A stretch of 64,000 nucleotides of DNA from Amycolatopsis sp. cg9 (GCF_041346945.1 NZ_CP166850.1:124001-188000), one strand, 5' to 3'; positions 1 through 8,358 are shown, counted from the stretch's first letter. Program-made: numbers and translations. Notes: generated by a model from the letters alone, not told the origin.

Positions 1-813
1 CTCGACCGGCTGCTTGTTCGGCTCGTCGCCGGCGTTGAGCAGCGTTTCCAGCGCCGGGAGCGCCGCGCCGACGCCGGCCAGGATCGGCTGCGCCGGCGTC
101 GGGAACACCGCGGCGAGCGCGAACAACGCCGTGATCGTGCCGAGGTCGGCGACGGCCGAGCCGCGCTCCTTCATCGCCGCGTACATCTTTTCCGCGATCG
201 AGTGGACGTCCTCGCGCGCCTTCGCCCAGATCTCCTTCTCCCCGAGCAGCGTCACGCCGGCGAGCAGCGCGACGGCGTACTGGCCGTGGAGGACGGTCGG
301 CAGCGGGGTGCAGAAGTTCTGGTCGAACGCGAAGATCGTGGCGCCGCGCATGTTCTCGCCGCCGATCTTCTCCTGCAGGTAGCCGACGGTGTCCAGGGCG
401 GCGTTGCCGACCGCGCTGACCCGGTCGGCGGCGCTGGTCAGCGACACGGACCAGGCGGCGTCGCGGACCTGGTCGAGGTAGTCGTCGAAGGCCGCCGGGT
501 CGGGGATCGTCCGCCACGGGCGGAACAGCTCGCGGACGGTCGTCTCGAAGTGGCCGTAGACCAGCGAGCCCGCGTTCTCGCCGGCGCCGTACTCGAAGCC
601 GTCGTAGTAGCCGGGCATGCCGCTCCGGAGCACCTGGCCGCCCGACGTCCGCGAAGGGCTGCCGGGCGGGGTGATCTCGGAGCCGTCGCCGCCCGGCCAC
701 TGTTCGTAGTTGCCGTTCATGTTGAGCTGCCAGCCGCGTGAGGCCATGAAGAACTTGATCGCCTCGTCGATGATCCGCTCGACCATCTCGTCCAGCTGCT
801 CCGCGAACCCCAT
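1..813 (-). CDS. Hypothetical protein, C-terminus cut by window edge
   Basis: The reading frame opens with ATG at 813 behind a GGAGAGGA ribosome-binding site and stays open to base 1, giving at least 271 residues of an unfinished protein. The N-terminus (MGFAEQLDEMVERIIDEAIKF) is helical and has no signal peptide. A Gly/Ser/Pro-rich stretch follows at about residues 35-60, then mostly helical sequence. A hydrophobic Ala/Leu/Pro-rich segment near residues 235-260 could be a membrane contact. I do not recognise the family. Its overall look, with a helical N-terminus and no catalytic motif, resembles accessory proteins near WXG100 secretion genes, but nothing in the window confirms this. No neighbour appears to be co-transcribed. 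Confidence 0.7.
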   Translation of the reverse strand, partial: MGFAEQLDEMVERIIDEAIKFFMASRGWQLNMNGNYEQWPGGDGSEITPPGSPSRTSGGQVLRSGMPGYYDGFEYGAGENAGSLVYGHFETTVRELFRPWRTIPDPAAFDDYLDQVRDAAWSVSLTSAADRVSAVGNAALDTVGYLQEKIGGENMRGATIFAFDQNFCTPLPTVLHGQYAVALLAGVTLLGEKEIWAKAREDVHSIAEKMYAAMKERGSAVADLGTITALFALAAVFPTPAQPILAGVGAALPALETLLNAGDEPNKQPVE

Positions 814-935
814 CGCCGTCCTCTCCGTGCCGTGCCAGGTCACGACGACCACGCGTGACTGGGCCGAATGGTTTAGCGCGGACCGGTCAGGAATCGAGAA
901 GCGCCGGTGAGCGGTGCGGACCTAGCGTTACCGGC

Positions 936-1562
936 ATGACGAACATCGACACCATCACCCTCGAGGTGGCCGACCCCGCGGCCGCCGAGCGCTTCCACAC
1001 CGCCGCCTTCGGGCCCGCCGTCCCGCTGCGCTTCCGTGCTTCGCAGGAGCCGTCCACCGGCTTCCGCGGCTTCACCCTCTCCCTGGTCGTCGCCCAGCCC
1101 GCGGACGTCGACTCCCTGGTCGCCACGGCCGTCGAGGCCGGCGCGACGACGCTCAAGGCACCCGCGAAGTCCATGTGGGGCTACGGCGCGGTCGTCCAGG
1201 CCCCGGACGGGACGATCTGGAAGCTCGCGACGTCGGCGAAGAAGAACACCGGCCCGGCCACCCGCGAATTCGGCCAGGTCGTGCTCCTGCTGGGCGTCGC
1301 CGACGTGGTGGCGAGCAAGAAGTTCTACACCGACCACGGGTTCACCGTCGGCAAGAGCTTCGGCCGGATGTACGTGGAGTTCGACAGCGGCTCGAGCCCG
1401 GTCAAGCTGGCGCTGTACCGGCGCAAGGCCCTGGCGAAGGACGCGGGCGTGTCGCCCGAGGGCACGGGTTCGCACCGCATCGCGGTCGGCGGCGGAGCCG
1501 AGGCGTTCACCGACCCGGACGGCTTCGCATGGGAGACGACCGCGGCGGCCGAGCTGTCCTGA
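936..1562 (+). CDS. Glyoxalase/VOC superfamily protein (two-domain)
   Basis: This 208-residue protein has two vicinal-oxygen-chelate halves. The first, about residues 1-105, begins with ITLEVADPAAAERFH and ends with PDGTIWKLA. The second, about 113-208, begins FGQVVLLLGVADVVASKKFY and ends with TDPDGFAWE. This is the usual paired beta-alpha-beta3 layout of small actinobacterial VOC proteins. Family members bind a divalent metal and act as dioxygenases, isomerases or resistance proteins; the substrate cannot be read here. ATG at 936 is preferred over an in-frame upstream GTG because homology-like sequence starts there. It stands alone between a divergent hypothetical gene and a methyltransferase gene. 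Confidence 0.8.
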   Translation: MTNIDTITLEVADPAAAERFHTAAFGPAVPLRFRASQEPSTGFRGFTLSLVVAQPADVDSLVATAVEAGATTLKAPAKSMWGYGAVVQAPDGTIWKLATSAKKNTGPATREFGQVVLLLGVADVVASKKFYTDHGFTVGKSFGRMYVEFDSGSSPVKLALYRRKALAKDAGVSPEGTGSHRIAVGGGAEAFTDPDGFAWETTAAAELS

Positions 1563-1690
1563 CGCTTTCCCCGATGGGGCAACGGTTTTCACCCCGTCGA
1601 GTTCACCTCGGGCCCTGCACTGGCGACTCCCCCAGCCGGCGGTCGAAGATCATCTTCAGCCCTGATCGTCGACCCCCGAGGTGCGCCCGC

Positions 1691-2416
1691 ATGCCCGAAG
1701 CGACGTTCGACCCGATCGCCGAGCTGTACGACCGGTTCGCCGATCTCAGCCACTCCAGGTACCGGGAGTGGCTGGCCGGCGTCCTGCCCGCGGGCGGCGG
1801 GCGCGCGGTGGACCTGGGCTGCGGCGCGGGCCGGTTCCTGGACCTGCTCGCGGACCGCTACGACGACGTCCTGGCGGTCGACGCCGCACCCCGCATGATC
1901 GAGCTGGCCCGCGCGCGGCACGCGGACCCGGCCATCCGGTACCGCGTCGACGACCTGTGGGAGGTCACGCCGGACCGGGACGGCGCGTTCGACCTCGTGT
2001 TCAGCGTCAACACCCTCCACCACCTGGGCCCGGACCCGCAGCGGTACCTGCCGCACGTACGGCGGCTGGTCCGGCCCGGCGGACGGCTCGTGGTCGTCGA
2101 CTGCGTCCGCCACACCCCGGAGTGGGCGACGAACGCGGTGGCCTACCGGGTCTACCGGGCGTCCCGCACGGTGGCGGGAGCGGTGCGCGCGGGGGTTTCC
2201 GGACGGTCCGTGGCAGACGCGATGGCGAGCTACCGGCTGCGGCGGCACCCGCGCTGGCAGAGCCTGGCCGCGGAGGCACCGGCGCTGACGAGGGCGGAGT
2301 TCCACCGCGAGTACGCGGCGGCGTTCCCCGGAGCTTCGTTCACGGACACGCTGGACGCGTCGGTGTGCGCGGTGACGGCGCCGGTCCCGGCGGAGGCCGG
2401 GCAGCCGGCGGGCTGA
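1691..2416 (+). CDS. Class I SAM-dependent methyltransferase
   Basis: The 241-residue product has the class I SAM-binding signature. Motif I (VDLGCGAGRF) lies at about residues 40-49, an acidic ribose-binding residue in LAVDAAP near 64, and a post-motif FDLVFSVNTLHHL loop near 100-112. It resembles UbiE/Methyltransf_11 small-molecule methyltransferases. The acceptor is unknown. The 128 bp before it show no regulatory signal, and the frameshifted gene downstream starts 41 bp later, so the two could share a transcript. Start is the ATG at 1691, where the conserved N-terminal FDPIAELYDRFA begins shortly after. Confidence 0.85.
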   Translation: MPEATFDPIAELYDRFADLSHSRYREWLAGVLPAGGGRAVDLGCGAGRFLDLLADRYDDVLAVDAAPRMIELARARHADPAIRYRVDDLWEVTPDRDGAFDLVFSVNTLHHLGPDPQRYLPHVRRLVRPGGRLVVVDCVRHTPEWATNAVAYRVYRASRTVAGAVRAGVSGRSVADAMASYRLRRHPRWQSLAAEAPALTRAEFHREYAAAFPGASFTDTLDASVCAVTAPVPAEAGQPAG

Positions 2417-2457
2417 GCGGTGGTAATGAGCGGAGCGGGAAACCCGACTACCTGCTC

Positions 2458-2989
2458 ATGCCGTACGTTGCCTTGCCCGGCGAGTGTCGCGCGATCCCGG
2501 TCGACCCGGCCCGCTGGGCGGCCCGGCTGCCACCGGGAACGTGGCCGGGGGACTTCGCCCTCAGCGGCGCGGTCTGGCGCGCCGAGGTGTTCGCGCTCGC
2601 GGACCGCTGGCGGGCGCGGGACGTCTCGGCCACGCAGTTCACCGCCGGCGTGCTGGCTTGGGGTCACGGCGTCCGCGGCTACGGGCCATACCGGACCGCC
2701 CGTGTCCTGGCGCAGCGAGACGCGGCCGGACGCCTGGAAACGGCGCTGGCCGGGCTCCGGGCGGACGTCACCCCGGACTGGGGGCGTCCAGCCGCTGATC
2801 TTCGACCGGGTCGTGGCGCGGCGGCTGCCCGAAGAAGCGGGCCCGGCCTCGAAGTACGGCACGGCGTGGTGGACCAGCACCTGGTCGGGCTACCTGCGCC
2901 GGGCGGCGGAGCAGGCCCGGCGCCCGGAGTACGGCAACGAACCGGACCACGTCGAGGTGGCCCTGTTCACCGGCGCGTGGACGCCCTGA
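2458..2989 (+). pseudogene. OGG-fold-like small protein gene, interrupted by a +1 frameshift
   Basis: Two halves of one protein lie in different frames. From ATG 2458 to about 2780 the frame encodes MPYVALPGECRAIPVDPARW through LAGLRADVTPDWG. The natural continuation (VQPLIFDRVVARRLPEE to HVEVALFTGAWTP) is in the next frame and stops at 2989. Reading one fewer G in the run of five at 2780-2784 gives one continuous protein of about 176 residues. The segment VLAWGHGVRGYGPYRTARVLA recalls small actinobacterial proteins described as 8-oxoguanine glycosylase OGG-fold; I am not certain of that family. An Fpg/Nei DNA glycosylase follows 39 bp downstream. The lesion may be a real inactivation or a homopolymer base-calling error. 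Confidence 0.6.
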
Positions 2990-3028
2990 CTTCTGCGAAC
3001 CCCCGCCCCAGTAGGCAGACTGGACCGC

Positions 3029-3823
3029 GTGCCGGAACTGCCCGAAGTGGAACTCGCCCGTCAAGTCCTCGCCGGTGCGCTAGGGCGGAAGATCCGCGAC
3101 GTCGACGACCACGACGACTGGGTCTGCCGCCCGCACGCGCCCGGGGACATCCGCACCGCGCTGCGGGGTGGCAAGCTCACCGAAGCGCACCGGCGCGGCA
3201 AGACCCTGTGGTGCGAAACCGAAAGCGGCCGCGGCAAAGCCGGCCCCACGCTCGGCCTGCACCTCGGGATGGCCGGGCAGCTGCGGTTCGGCGACGAGAG
3301 CGGGCCGCCGCGGCGGCGGCGCGACCGGGACGAGAAACCCGAATGGTTCCGGTTCGCCATCACCTTCGCCGACGGCGAACAGCTGCGGTTGTTCGACACC
3401 CGGCGGCTGAGCCGGGTGCGGCTCGACCCCGATCTCGACGCGCTCGGGCCGGACGCCGGGGAGATCTCGCGCCAGGACTTCCGCGAGCGCGTCGGGCGGG
3501 GGCGGGCGCCGCTCAAGGCGCGGCTGCTGGACCAGTCCGTCGTCGCCGGGATCGGGAACCTGCTGGCCGACGAAACCCTCTGGCAAGCCGGGCTGAACCC
3601 CGCCCGGCCGGTCAACGACTTGGCCGGTGACGAGCTCACCGACCTCCACAAGGCGCTGCGGAAGGCGTTGCGCGCCGCGATCAAGCACGGTGGCGTGCAC
3701 ACCGGCGAGATCATCGGCCACCGCCGGGCCGGCGACCACTGCCCGCGGTGCGGTGCCGAAATGACGCACGGCACCGTCGGCGGGCGGTCGACCTGGTGGT
3801 GCCCCGAAGAACAAGCCGGCTAG
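3029..3823 (+). CDS. Fpg/Nei-family DNA glycosylase/AP lyase
   Basis: The protein (264 aa) begins PELPEVE, placing the catalytic Pro2 and Glu3 after removal of the initiator encoded by GTG 3029. Lys58 in RRGKTLW is the conserved beta-hairpin lysine. The helix-two-turn-helix (LDQSVVAGIGNLLADE) lies at about 167-182. Family members excise oxidised bases and cleave the abasic site. The C-terminal zinc finger keeps three cysteines (C238, C241, C258), but the expected fourth position reads PEEQ, so the finger is incomplete and residues just after it are missing. The usual loop between strands carries an insert rich in Arg (PRRRRDRDEK, about 94-103). It overlaps the convergent DinB gene by 4 bp. 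Confidence 0.88.
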   Translation: MPELPEVELARQVLAGALGRKIRDVDDHDDWVCRPHAPGDIRTALRGGKLTEAHRRGKTLWCETESGRGKAGPTLGLHLGMAGQLRFGDESGPPRRRRDRDEKPEWFRFAITFADGEQLRLFDTRRLSRVRLDPDLDALGPDAGEISRQDFRERVGRGRAPLKARLLDQSVVAGIGNLLADETLWQAGLNPARPVNDLAGDELTDLHKALRKALRAAIKHGGVHTGEIIGHRRAGDHCPRCGAEMTHGTVGGRSTWWCPEEQAG

Positions 3824-4302
3824 CGCGGCCCCAGCCCGGTGCGGCCGTCGAGCAGCTCGCGCACCACGTCGAGGTGACCGGCGTGGCGGGCCGTCTCCTC
3901 GATGACGTGCAGCACCACCCCGCGCAGGTCGGTGATCTCCTCGCCCAGCGGGCCGGGGTGGCGCGCTCGCGGGCGCGCGGACAACGGGGTCGCCGCGAGC
4001 ACCTCGTCGGACCGGCGGCACTGCTCGCGGTAGAAGGCGAAGACGACGTCCGGCCGCCGTGGCGTGGTCAGCGGCCGGTCGTCGTCCGGCCAGGGCAGGG
4101 GATCCGCCGCGCCGGTGACGATCTCCTGGAACCAGTGCCGCTCGGCGCACCCGAGGTGCTCGACCATGCCGAGCGGCGTCCAGCCGGACGGCAGGACCGG
4201 TCTCCTCAGCTCCTCCGCCCCGAGCCCGTCGAGGATCGCCAATGCGCTTTCGCGCTGCGCCCGCAGGAACATCCGCAGCGTGCTCTTCTCGTCGTCGGCC
4301 AC
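3820..4302 (-). CDS. DinB/DUF664 family protein
   Basis: With GTG 4302 as start the protein is 160 residues. It has the four-helix DinB/DUF664 pattern: SGWTPLGMVEHLGCAERHWF puts one metal-ligand histidine near residue 49, and HVIEETARHAGHLD near 132-145 supplies the others. DUF664 proteins in actinobacteria are metal-dependent and several are thought to use mycothiol as thiol donor; the substrate here is unknown. The frame is open further upstream, but that extension (Ser/Pro/Thr-rich) reads into the divergent PIG-L promoter and start region, so the shorter form is chosen. It converges with the Fpg/Nei gene and diverges from the PIG-L deacetylase gene over about 85 bp. Confidence 0.8.
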   Translation of the reverse strand: MADDEKSTLRMFLRAQRESALAILDGLGAEELRRPVLPSGWTPLGMVEHLGCAERHWFQEIVTGAADPLPWPDDDRPLTTPRRPDVVFAFYREQCRRSDEVLAATPLSARPRARHPGPLGEEITDLRGVVLHVIEETARHAGHLDVVRELLDGRTGLGPR

Positions 4303-4387
4303 GATCGGGGACGCTAGCGGCACCCACCGACGAGAACCGCACGGCGGCGAGCGGTTTTTGTCGGACCCTTTCGGTAGCGTCGCGGAC

Positions 4388-5182
4388 ATGGCAACACTGG
4401 TCACCTTCCACGCCCACCCGGACGACGAGTGCCTCCGCACCGCGGGCGTCATGCGCAAAGCCGTCGAAGACGGGCACCGGGTCGTGCTCGTCGTCGCCAC
4501 CAAGGGCGAAGTCGGCGAGGTACCCGACGGCTTCCTCGCCGATGGGGAAAAACTCGAGGACCGGCGGGTCCAGGAGTCCCACGCGGCCGCGGCGATCCTC
4601 GGCGTCGAGCGCGTCGAGTTCCTGGGCTACCGCGACTCCGGGATGATGGGCGAGCCGACGAACGACGACCCGGCGTGCTTCTGGCGCGCCGACGTCGAGA
4701 AGGCGGCCGAGCAGCTCGCGGCGATCCTGCGCGAGGAGTCGGCCGACGTCCTGACGGTCTACGACGACAACGGCGACTACGGCCACCCGGACCACATCCA
4801 GGTCCACCGCGTCGGCATCCGCGCGGCCGAGCTGGCCGGCACGGGCCGGGTCTTCCAGGCGACGTTCAACCGCGAATTCATGCAGCGCGGCTTCGAAGCC
4901 GCGGTCGAGCAGGGCCTGATGCCCCCGGAGGCGGCACCGAAACCCCCGGAGAACGTCGAGTTCGGCAAGCCGGAAGCGGAGATCACCGCGGCGGTCGACG
5001 TGGCGGAGTACGCGCCGGTGAAGCGGGCGGCGATGCGGGCGCACCCCAGCCAGATCAGCGAGGAGATGTTCATGCTGGCCATGCCGGACGACGCGTTCGC
5101 GTTCGCCTTCGGCACGGAGTGGTTCATCCGGTGGGGGCAGGGCCCGGGGATCACGGAAACGGACCTGATGGCGGGTCTCTGA
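4388..5182 (+). CDS. PIG-L family deacetylase (Mca/MshB-like)
   Basis: The 264-residue protein carries the zinc site AHPDDE at residues 9-14 and the second histidine motif GHPDHIQVH near residue 140, hallmarks of LmbE/PIG-L N-acetylglucosamine deacetylases. In actinobacteria this family includes MshB of mycothiol synthesis and Mca, which cleaves mycothiol S-conjugates. The N-terminal architecture and the internal segment RAHPSQI fit the Mca/MshB branch, but the protein is shorter than either is usually, so no symbol is given. It is transcribed away from a DUF664 gene, a plausible link to thiol metabolism. The start is the ATG immediately before the first beta strand. Confidence 0.85.
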   Translation: MATLVTFHAHPDDECLRTAGVMRKAVEDGHRVVLVVATKGEVGEVPDGFLADGEKLEDRRVQESHAAAAILGVERVEFLGYRDSGMMGEPTNDDPACFWRADVEKAAEQLAAILREESADVLTVYDDNGDYGHPDHIQVHRVGIRAAELAGTGRVFQATFNREFMQRGFEAAVEQGLMPPEAAPKPPENVEFGKPEAEITAAVDVAEYAPVKRAAMRAHPSQISEEMFMLAMPDDAFAFAFGTEWFIRWGQGPGITETDLMAGL

Positions 5183-5189
5183 ACGGTCG

Positions 5190-5588
5190 TCAGTCCAGCG
5201 CGGCCGTCACGTCCAGCTCCACCAGCTGGCCCGGGTACCCCAGCTGGGCGACTCCCAGCAAGGTGCTCGCCGAGCTGAACGCCTCGCCGATCGGGGACTC
5301 CGCCAGCCGCGCCCACACCGCCGACAGCGTCTCGCGGTCCGTCGTCACCACGTAGATCACCGTGCGCACGACGTCGGCCGGTCCGGCGCCGGCGAACTCC
5401 AGCGCGGCCGCCGCGTTGGCGATCACCTGGTCGGCCTGGGCGAGCACGCCGCCCTCGACGACCGAGCCGTCCGCGGTGAGCGGGCACTGGCCGGCCAGGT
5501 GCACCGTGCGGGTCGCCGAGGTCACCGTCACGTGGTGGTAGCCCGGCGGCGTGTGCAGGCCGGGCGGGTTCTGCCGTTCAATGGTCAC
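5190..5588 (-). CDS. RidA family enamine/imine deaminase-like protein
   Basis: From GTG 5588 the product is 132 residues, the usual RidA length. The sequence includes an N-terminal NPPGLHTPPGYHHVTV strand, the mid-segment AGAGPADVVRTVIYVVTTDR, and the C-terminal LVELDVTAA strand typical of the YjgF/YER057c/UK114 fold. Classical RidA hydrolyses reactive enamines made by PLP enzymes. The invariant arginine of the deaminase subgroup is not clear here, so the catalytic role is uncertain. It is divergent from mtnA across 46 bp and ends a few bases beyond the PIG-L gene. Confidence 0.8.
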   Translation of the reverse strand: MTIERQNPPGLHTPPGYHHVTVTSATRTVHLAGQCPLTADGSVVEGGVLAQADQVIANAAAALEFAGAGPADVVRTVIYVVTTDRETLSAVWARLAESPIGEAFSSASTLLGVAQLGYPGQLVELDVTAALD

Positions 5589-5634
5589 AGCCGCATCTTC
5601 ACCACCGCGGCAACCGGATTTCACGGGAGGGTTC

Positions 5635-6600
5635 GTGCGCAGGACCATCGACTGGGCGGACGGCGCCATCGTCATCATCGACCAGACGGCGCTGCCCGGC
5701 GACTACCGGCTGCTCGAGCTGCGGACGGTCGGTGAGCTCGTCGACGCCATCAAGCGGCTCGCCGTCCGCGGGGCGCCCGCGCTGGGGGCCGCCGGGGCGC
5801 TGGGGGTGGCGCTGGCCGCCCGGCTGGGCGGCGACGTCGAGGCGGACGCCGAGCTGATCGCGCACGCGCGCCCGACCGCGGTCAACCTCGCCTGGGGTGT
5901 CCGGCGGGCGCTCGCCAAGCTCGGGCAGGGCGCCGACGCCGTCCTCGCCGAGGCGCAGGCCCTGCTCACCGAGGACGAGGAACTCAACAAGACCGCCTCC
6001 GCGCACGCCGCCGAGATCGTGCTCGCCGAGTGCCCGGGGCGCCCGTTGCGGCTGCTGAGCCACTGCAACGCGGGGCGCCTCGCGACCGTCGGCTGGGGCA
6101 GCGCGCTCGGGGTCGTCTGGCACCTGCACGAACGCGGGCTCGTCGAGGAAGTGCTCGTCGACGAGACGCGCCCGCTGCTGCAGGGCGCCCGCCTGACGGC
6201 GTGGGAGCTGGCGCAGGCCGGCGTCCCCCACCGCGTCCAGCCCGACAGCGCGGCCGCGGCCGCCATGGCGCGCGGGATGGTCGACTGCGTGCTCGTCGGC
6301 GCCGACCGGATCGCCGCGAACGGCGACGTCGCCAACAAGATCGGCACCTACGGCCTGGCGATCGCCGCGCGGCACCACGGCGTCCCGTTCGTCGTGGTCG
6401 CGCCTTCGTCCACTGTGGACGAGCAGCTCGCGGACGGCGCGGGCATCGCGATCGAAGAACGCGATGCCCGCGAACTCACCGAGTACAGCGGAACCCCGGT
6501 CACGCCGCCGGGCACCGAGGTGTTCAACCCCGCGTTCGACGTCACCCCGTTCGGCCTGATCACGGCCGTGGTGACCGAACGGGGGCGCCTGGTTCCCTAG
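5635..6600 (+). CDS. mtnA: S-methyl-5-thioribose-1-phosphate isomerase
   Basis: The protein (321 aa) matches MtnA, which converts methylthioribose 1-phosphate to methylthioribulose 1-phosphate in methionine salvage. The catalytic cysteine is in LLSHCNAGRLA (C144) and the catalytic aspartate in VGADRIAANGDVANKIGTYG (D224). RLAVRGAPALGAAGALG near 41-57 is the phosphate/ribose-binding N-terminal motif. It starts at GTG 5635 behind GGGAGGG; the frame is open further upstream but that part overlaps the divergent RidA gene. The other salvage genes are not in the window. A TetR gene follows 63 bp downstream. Confidence 0.93.
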   Translation: MRRTIDWADGAIVIIDQTALPGDYRLLELRTVGELVDAIKRLAVRGAPALGAAGALGVALAARLGGDVEADAELIAHARPTAVNLAWGVRRALAKLGQGADAVLAEAQALLTEDEELNKTASAHAAEIVLAECPGRPLRLLSHCNAGRLATVGWGSALGVVWHLHERGLVEEVLVDETRPLLQGARLTAWELAQAGVPHRVQPDSAAAAAMARGMVDCVLVGADRIAANGDVANKIGTYGLAIAARHHGVPFVVVAPSSTVDEQLADGAGIAIEERDARELTEYSGTPVTPPGTEVFNPAFDVTPFGLITAVVTERGRLVP

Positions 6601-6663
6601 GCCGGGTTCCGGCGGGGCGTGGCACACTTCGTCGATCACGATGCCAGCCAGGGAGCACGACGC

Positions 6664-7272
6664 ATGACCGAGCGGCCGACCAGGCGAACGCAGGACCAAC
6701 GACGCGCCGAGACCGAGCGGCGCGTGCTGGACGCGGCGATGGCGCTCATCGCGCGCAGCGGGTCCCGGGCCGTCACGCTCGCCGAGGTCGGGGAAGCCGC
6801 CGGCTACAGCCGCGGCATCGTCTACCACCACTTCGGCAGCCGGGAACGGCTGCTGGAAGCCGTGCTCGACGAGGCGCAGCGGTTCGACGTCCCCGACTAC
6901 CGGGGAGACGGCCTGGACCACCTGGTGCGGATCGTCGAGGCGTACCTGCGCAACGTCGTGCGGCGGACACCGTCGGCGCGCGCGTTCCTGCAGCTGTGGG
7001 GCGAGGCGATCGCGGCCGACCCCGCGCTGGCCCCGCTGTTCGCCCGCCGGGACGCCGACTTCCGGCAGCTGCTGGCGAACGTGGTCCGCCAGGGCGTCGC
7101 CGACGGGACCGTCCGGCCCGACGCGAACCCGGCCGCGGCCGCCGTACTGGTCGTCGCCCTGGTCCGCGGGACCGGGCTGCAGCTCATCGCCCAGCCCCCG
7201 GTGCGCAACGTCCCCGCGCTCATCCGGGAGGCGACGCGCTCGGTGCGCGCGGCCTTCGCCCGCACGCCGTAG
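6664..7272 (+). CDS. TetR-family transcriptional regulator
   Basis: The 202-residue protein has a TetR DNA-binding domain at about residues 15-65: AETERRVLDAAMALIARSG, then the helix-turn-helix VTLAEVGEAAGYSRGIVYHHFGSRERLLEA. The C-terminal ligand domain (about 75-200) is helical and anonymous. A long inverted repeat lies between this gene and the alpha/beta hydrolase gene downstream, so it probably represses that gene in response to a small molecule. Start is ATG 6664, with a GGGAG ribosome-binding site ahead of it. Confidence 0.88.
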   Translation: MTERPTRRTQDQRRAETERRVLDAAMALIARSGSRAVTLAEVGEAAGYSRGIVYHHFGSRERLLEAVLDEAQRFDVPDYRGDGLDHLVRIVEAYLRNVVRRTPSARAFLQLWGEAIAADPALAPLFARRDADFRQLLANVVRQGVADGTVRPDANPAAAAVLVVALVRGTGLQLIAQPPVRNVPALIREATRSVRAAFARTP

Positions 7273-7313
7273 CTTCCGGCCGTGGTCGGCCCGCACTGGC
7301 CGCTGCTACACTT

Positions 7314-7335
7314 ACTTGCGTACATGCACGCAAGT
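7314..7335. promoter_or_regulatory. Inverted-repeat operator, probable TetR site
   Basis: ACTTGCGT (7314-7321) and ACGCAAGT (7328-7335) are perfect inverted repeats separated by six bases. Allowing one mismatch pair, the symmetry extends to 7311-7338. The site lies 42 bp after the TetR stop codon and 13 bp before the hydrolase start, the usual place for an operator occluding RNA polymerase. Assignment to the adjacent TetR protein is inference. Confidence 0.65.
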
Positions 7336-7347
7336 TAGGAGTGGAAA

Positions 7348-8109
7348 ATGACCGTTCCCCTGGTACTCGTGCACGGCAATCCGGAGAACTCCGGCGTGTG
7401 GGGACCGCTGATCGCGGCGCTCGGCCGGGACGACGCGGTGACGCTGTCCCCGCCCGGCTTCGGGGTTCCAGCGTCAGAGGGCTTCTCCGCCACCGTCGAG
7501 GGCTATCGCGATTGGCTCGCCGCGCGGCTGGAGCAGTTCAAGGAGCCCGTCGACCTCGTCGGCCACGACTGGGGCGGCGGGCACGTGGTCCGGATCGCGA
7601 TGGCCCGCCCGGACCTGATCCGCAGCTGGGCGTCGGACGCACTCGGCCTCTACGCCCCGGACTACGTCTGGCACGCGCGGGCCCAGGTGTGGCAGCAGGA
7701 AGGGGCGGGCGAGGCCTCGGTGAAGGAGATCTTCGGCGGCACCTTCGAGCAGCGGCTGGCGGTCGTCACCGCGCTCGGGATGACCGGCCCGGTCGCGGAA
7801 CGCGTGGCCGCCGGCATGGACGACGAAATGGGGCGGGCGGTGCTCTCGCTCCTGCGGTCGGCCGCCCAGCCGGTGATGGCCGACGCGGGCCGCGGCCTCG
7901 CGAAGGCGCGACAGCGGCCCGGCCTGGCCTTGGTCGCCCTCGCCGATGTCGACCAGGCCAGCGGAACGCCCGCGCAGCACCGGGCCGCGGCCGAAGCCGC
8001 CGGTGCCGAGATCGCCGAGCTACCCGGCACCGGGCACTGGTGGCCGGTGACCGACCCGCACCCGGTGGCGCGCGCCCTGACCGCGTTCTGGTCCCGCTTG
8101 GACGGTTAG
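7348..8109 (+). CDS. Alpha/beta-fold hydrolase
   Basis: The 253-residue protein has the alpha/beta-hydrolase core: oxyanion-hole HGNPENSG at residues 9-16, nucleophile elbow GHDWGGGH at 72-79 with Asp74 in the nucleophile position, and catalytic histidine in GTGHWWPVTDP near 230. An Asp nucleophile in GHDWGG is typical of epoxide hydrolases and haloalkane dehalogenases, so ether or halide hydrolysis is more likely than esterase activity. Which one cannot be decided, since halide-binding residues are not evident. ATG 7348 follows AGGAGTGGAAA. It is preceded by a TetR-type operator and TetR gene, suggesting substrate-induced expression. Confidence 0.87.
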   Translation: MTVPLVLVHGNPENSGVWGPLIAALGRDDAVTLSPPGFGVPASEGFSATVEGYRDWLAARLEQFKEPVDLVGHDWGGGHVVRIAMARPDLIRSWASDALGLYAPDYVWHARAQVWQQEGAGEASVKEIFGGTFEQRLAVVTALGMTGPVAERVAAGMDDEMGRAVLSLLRSAAQPVMADAGRGLAKARQRPGLALVALADVDQASGTPAQHRAAAEAAGAEIAELPGTGHWWPVTDPHPVARALTAFWSRLDG

Positions 8110-8140
8110 CCCGGCGATCGCCGCGGGGTCTGCCCCGGGC

Positions 8141-8356
8141 CTAGGGCCGCGGGCCGATCTCGCGGCCGCCGTCGGTCACCGTGATCGCCATCGCCGGGCA
8201 CGAGTCCGCGGCGTCGAGCACCGTTTCGTCGCCGTCGACGGACGACGTCACCGTGTGGGCGACAGCGCCCTCGAGCACGAACACCTCCGGCATCAGGGCG
8301 GCGCACATCCCCGACCCGATGCAGGTGTGTTCGTCGATCCGCACTTCCCAGCTCAT
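8141..8356 (-). CDS. 3Fe-4S ferredoxin, P450 redox partner
   Basis: This 71-residue ferredoxin has Cys12 and Cys18 (CIGSGMC) and Cys53 in SCPAMAI, the three-cysteine pattern of [3Fe-4S] ferredoxins that deliver electrons to actinobacterial P450s. It starts three bases after the P450 stop codon; in-frame GTG and ATG codons overlapping that stop would add one to three residues. The acidic surface residues and the tight coupling to the P450 gene indicate a dedicated electron carrier. No ferredoxin reductase is present, so one must be supplied from elsewhere. Confidence 0.88.
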   Translation of the reverse strand: MSWEVRIDEHTCIGSGMCAALMPEVFVLEGAVAHTVTSSVDGDETVLDAADSCPAMAITVTDGGREIGPRP

Positions 8357-8358
8357 CG

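Noticed and set aside
7348..8109. Specific call as haloalkane dehalogenase
   Set aside because: Asp nucleophile and fold fit, but halide-binding tryptophan/asparagine pattern could not be assigned with confidence.
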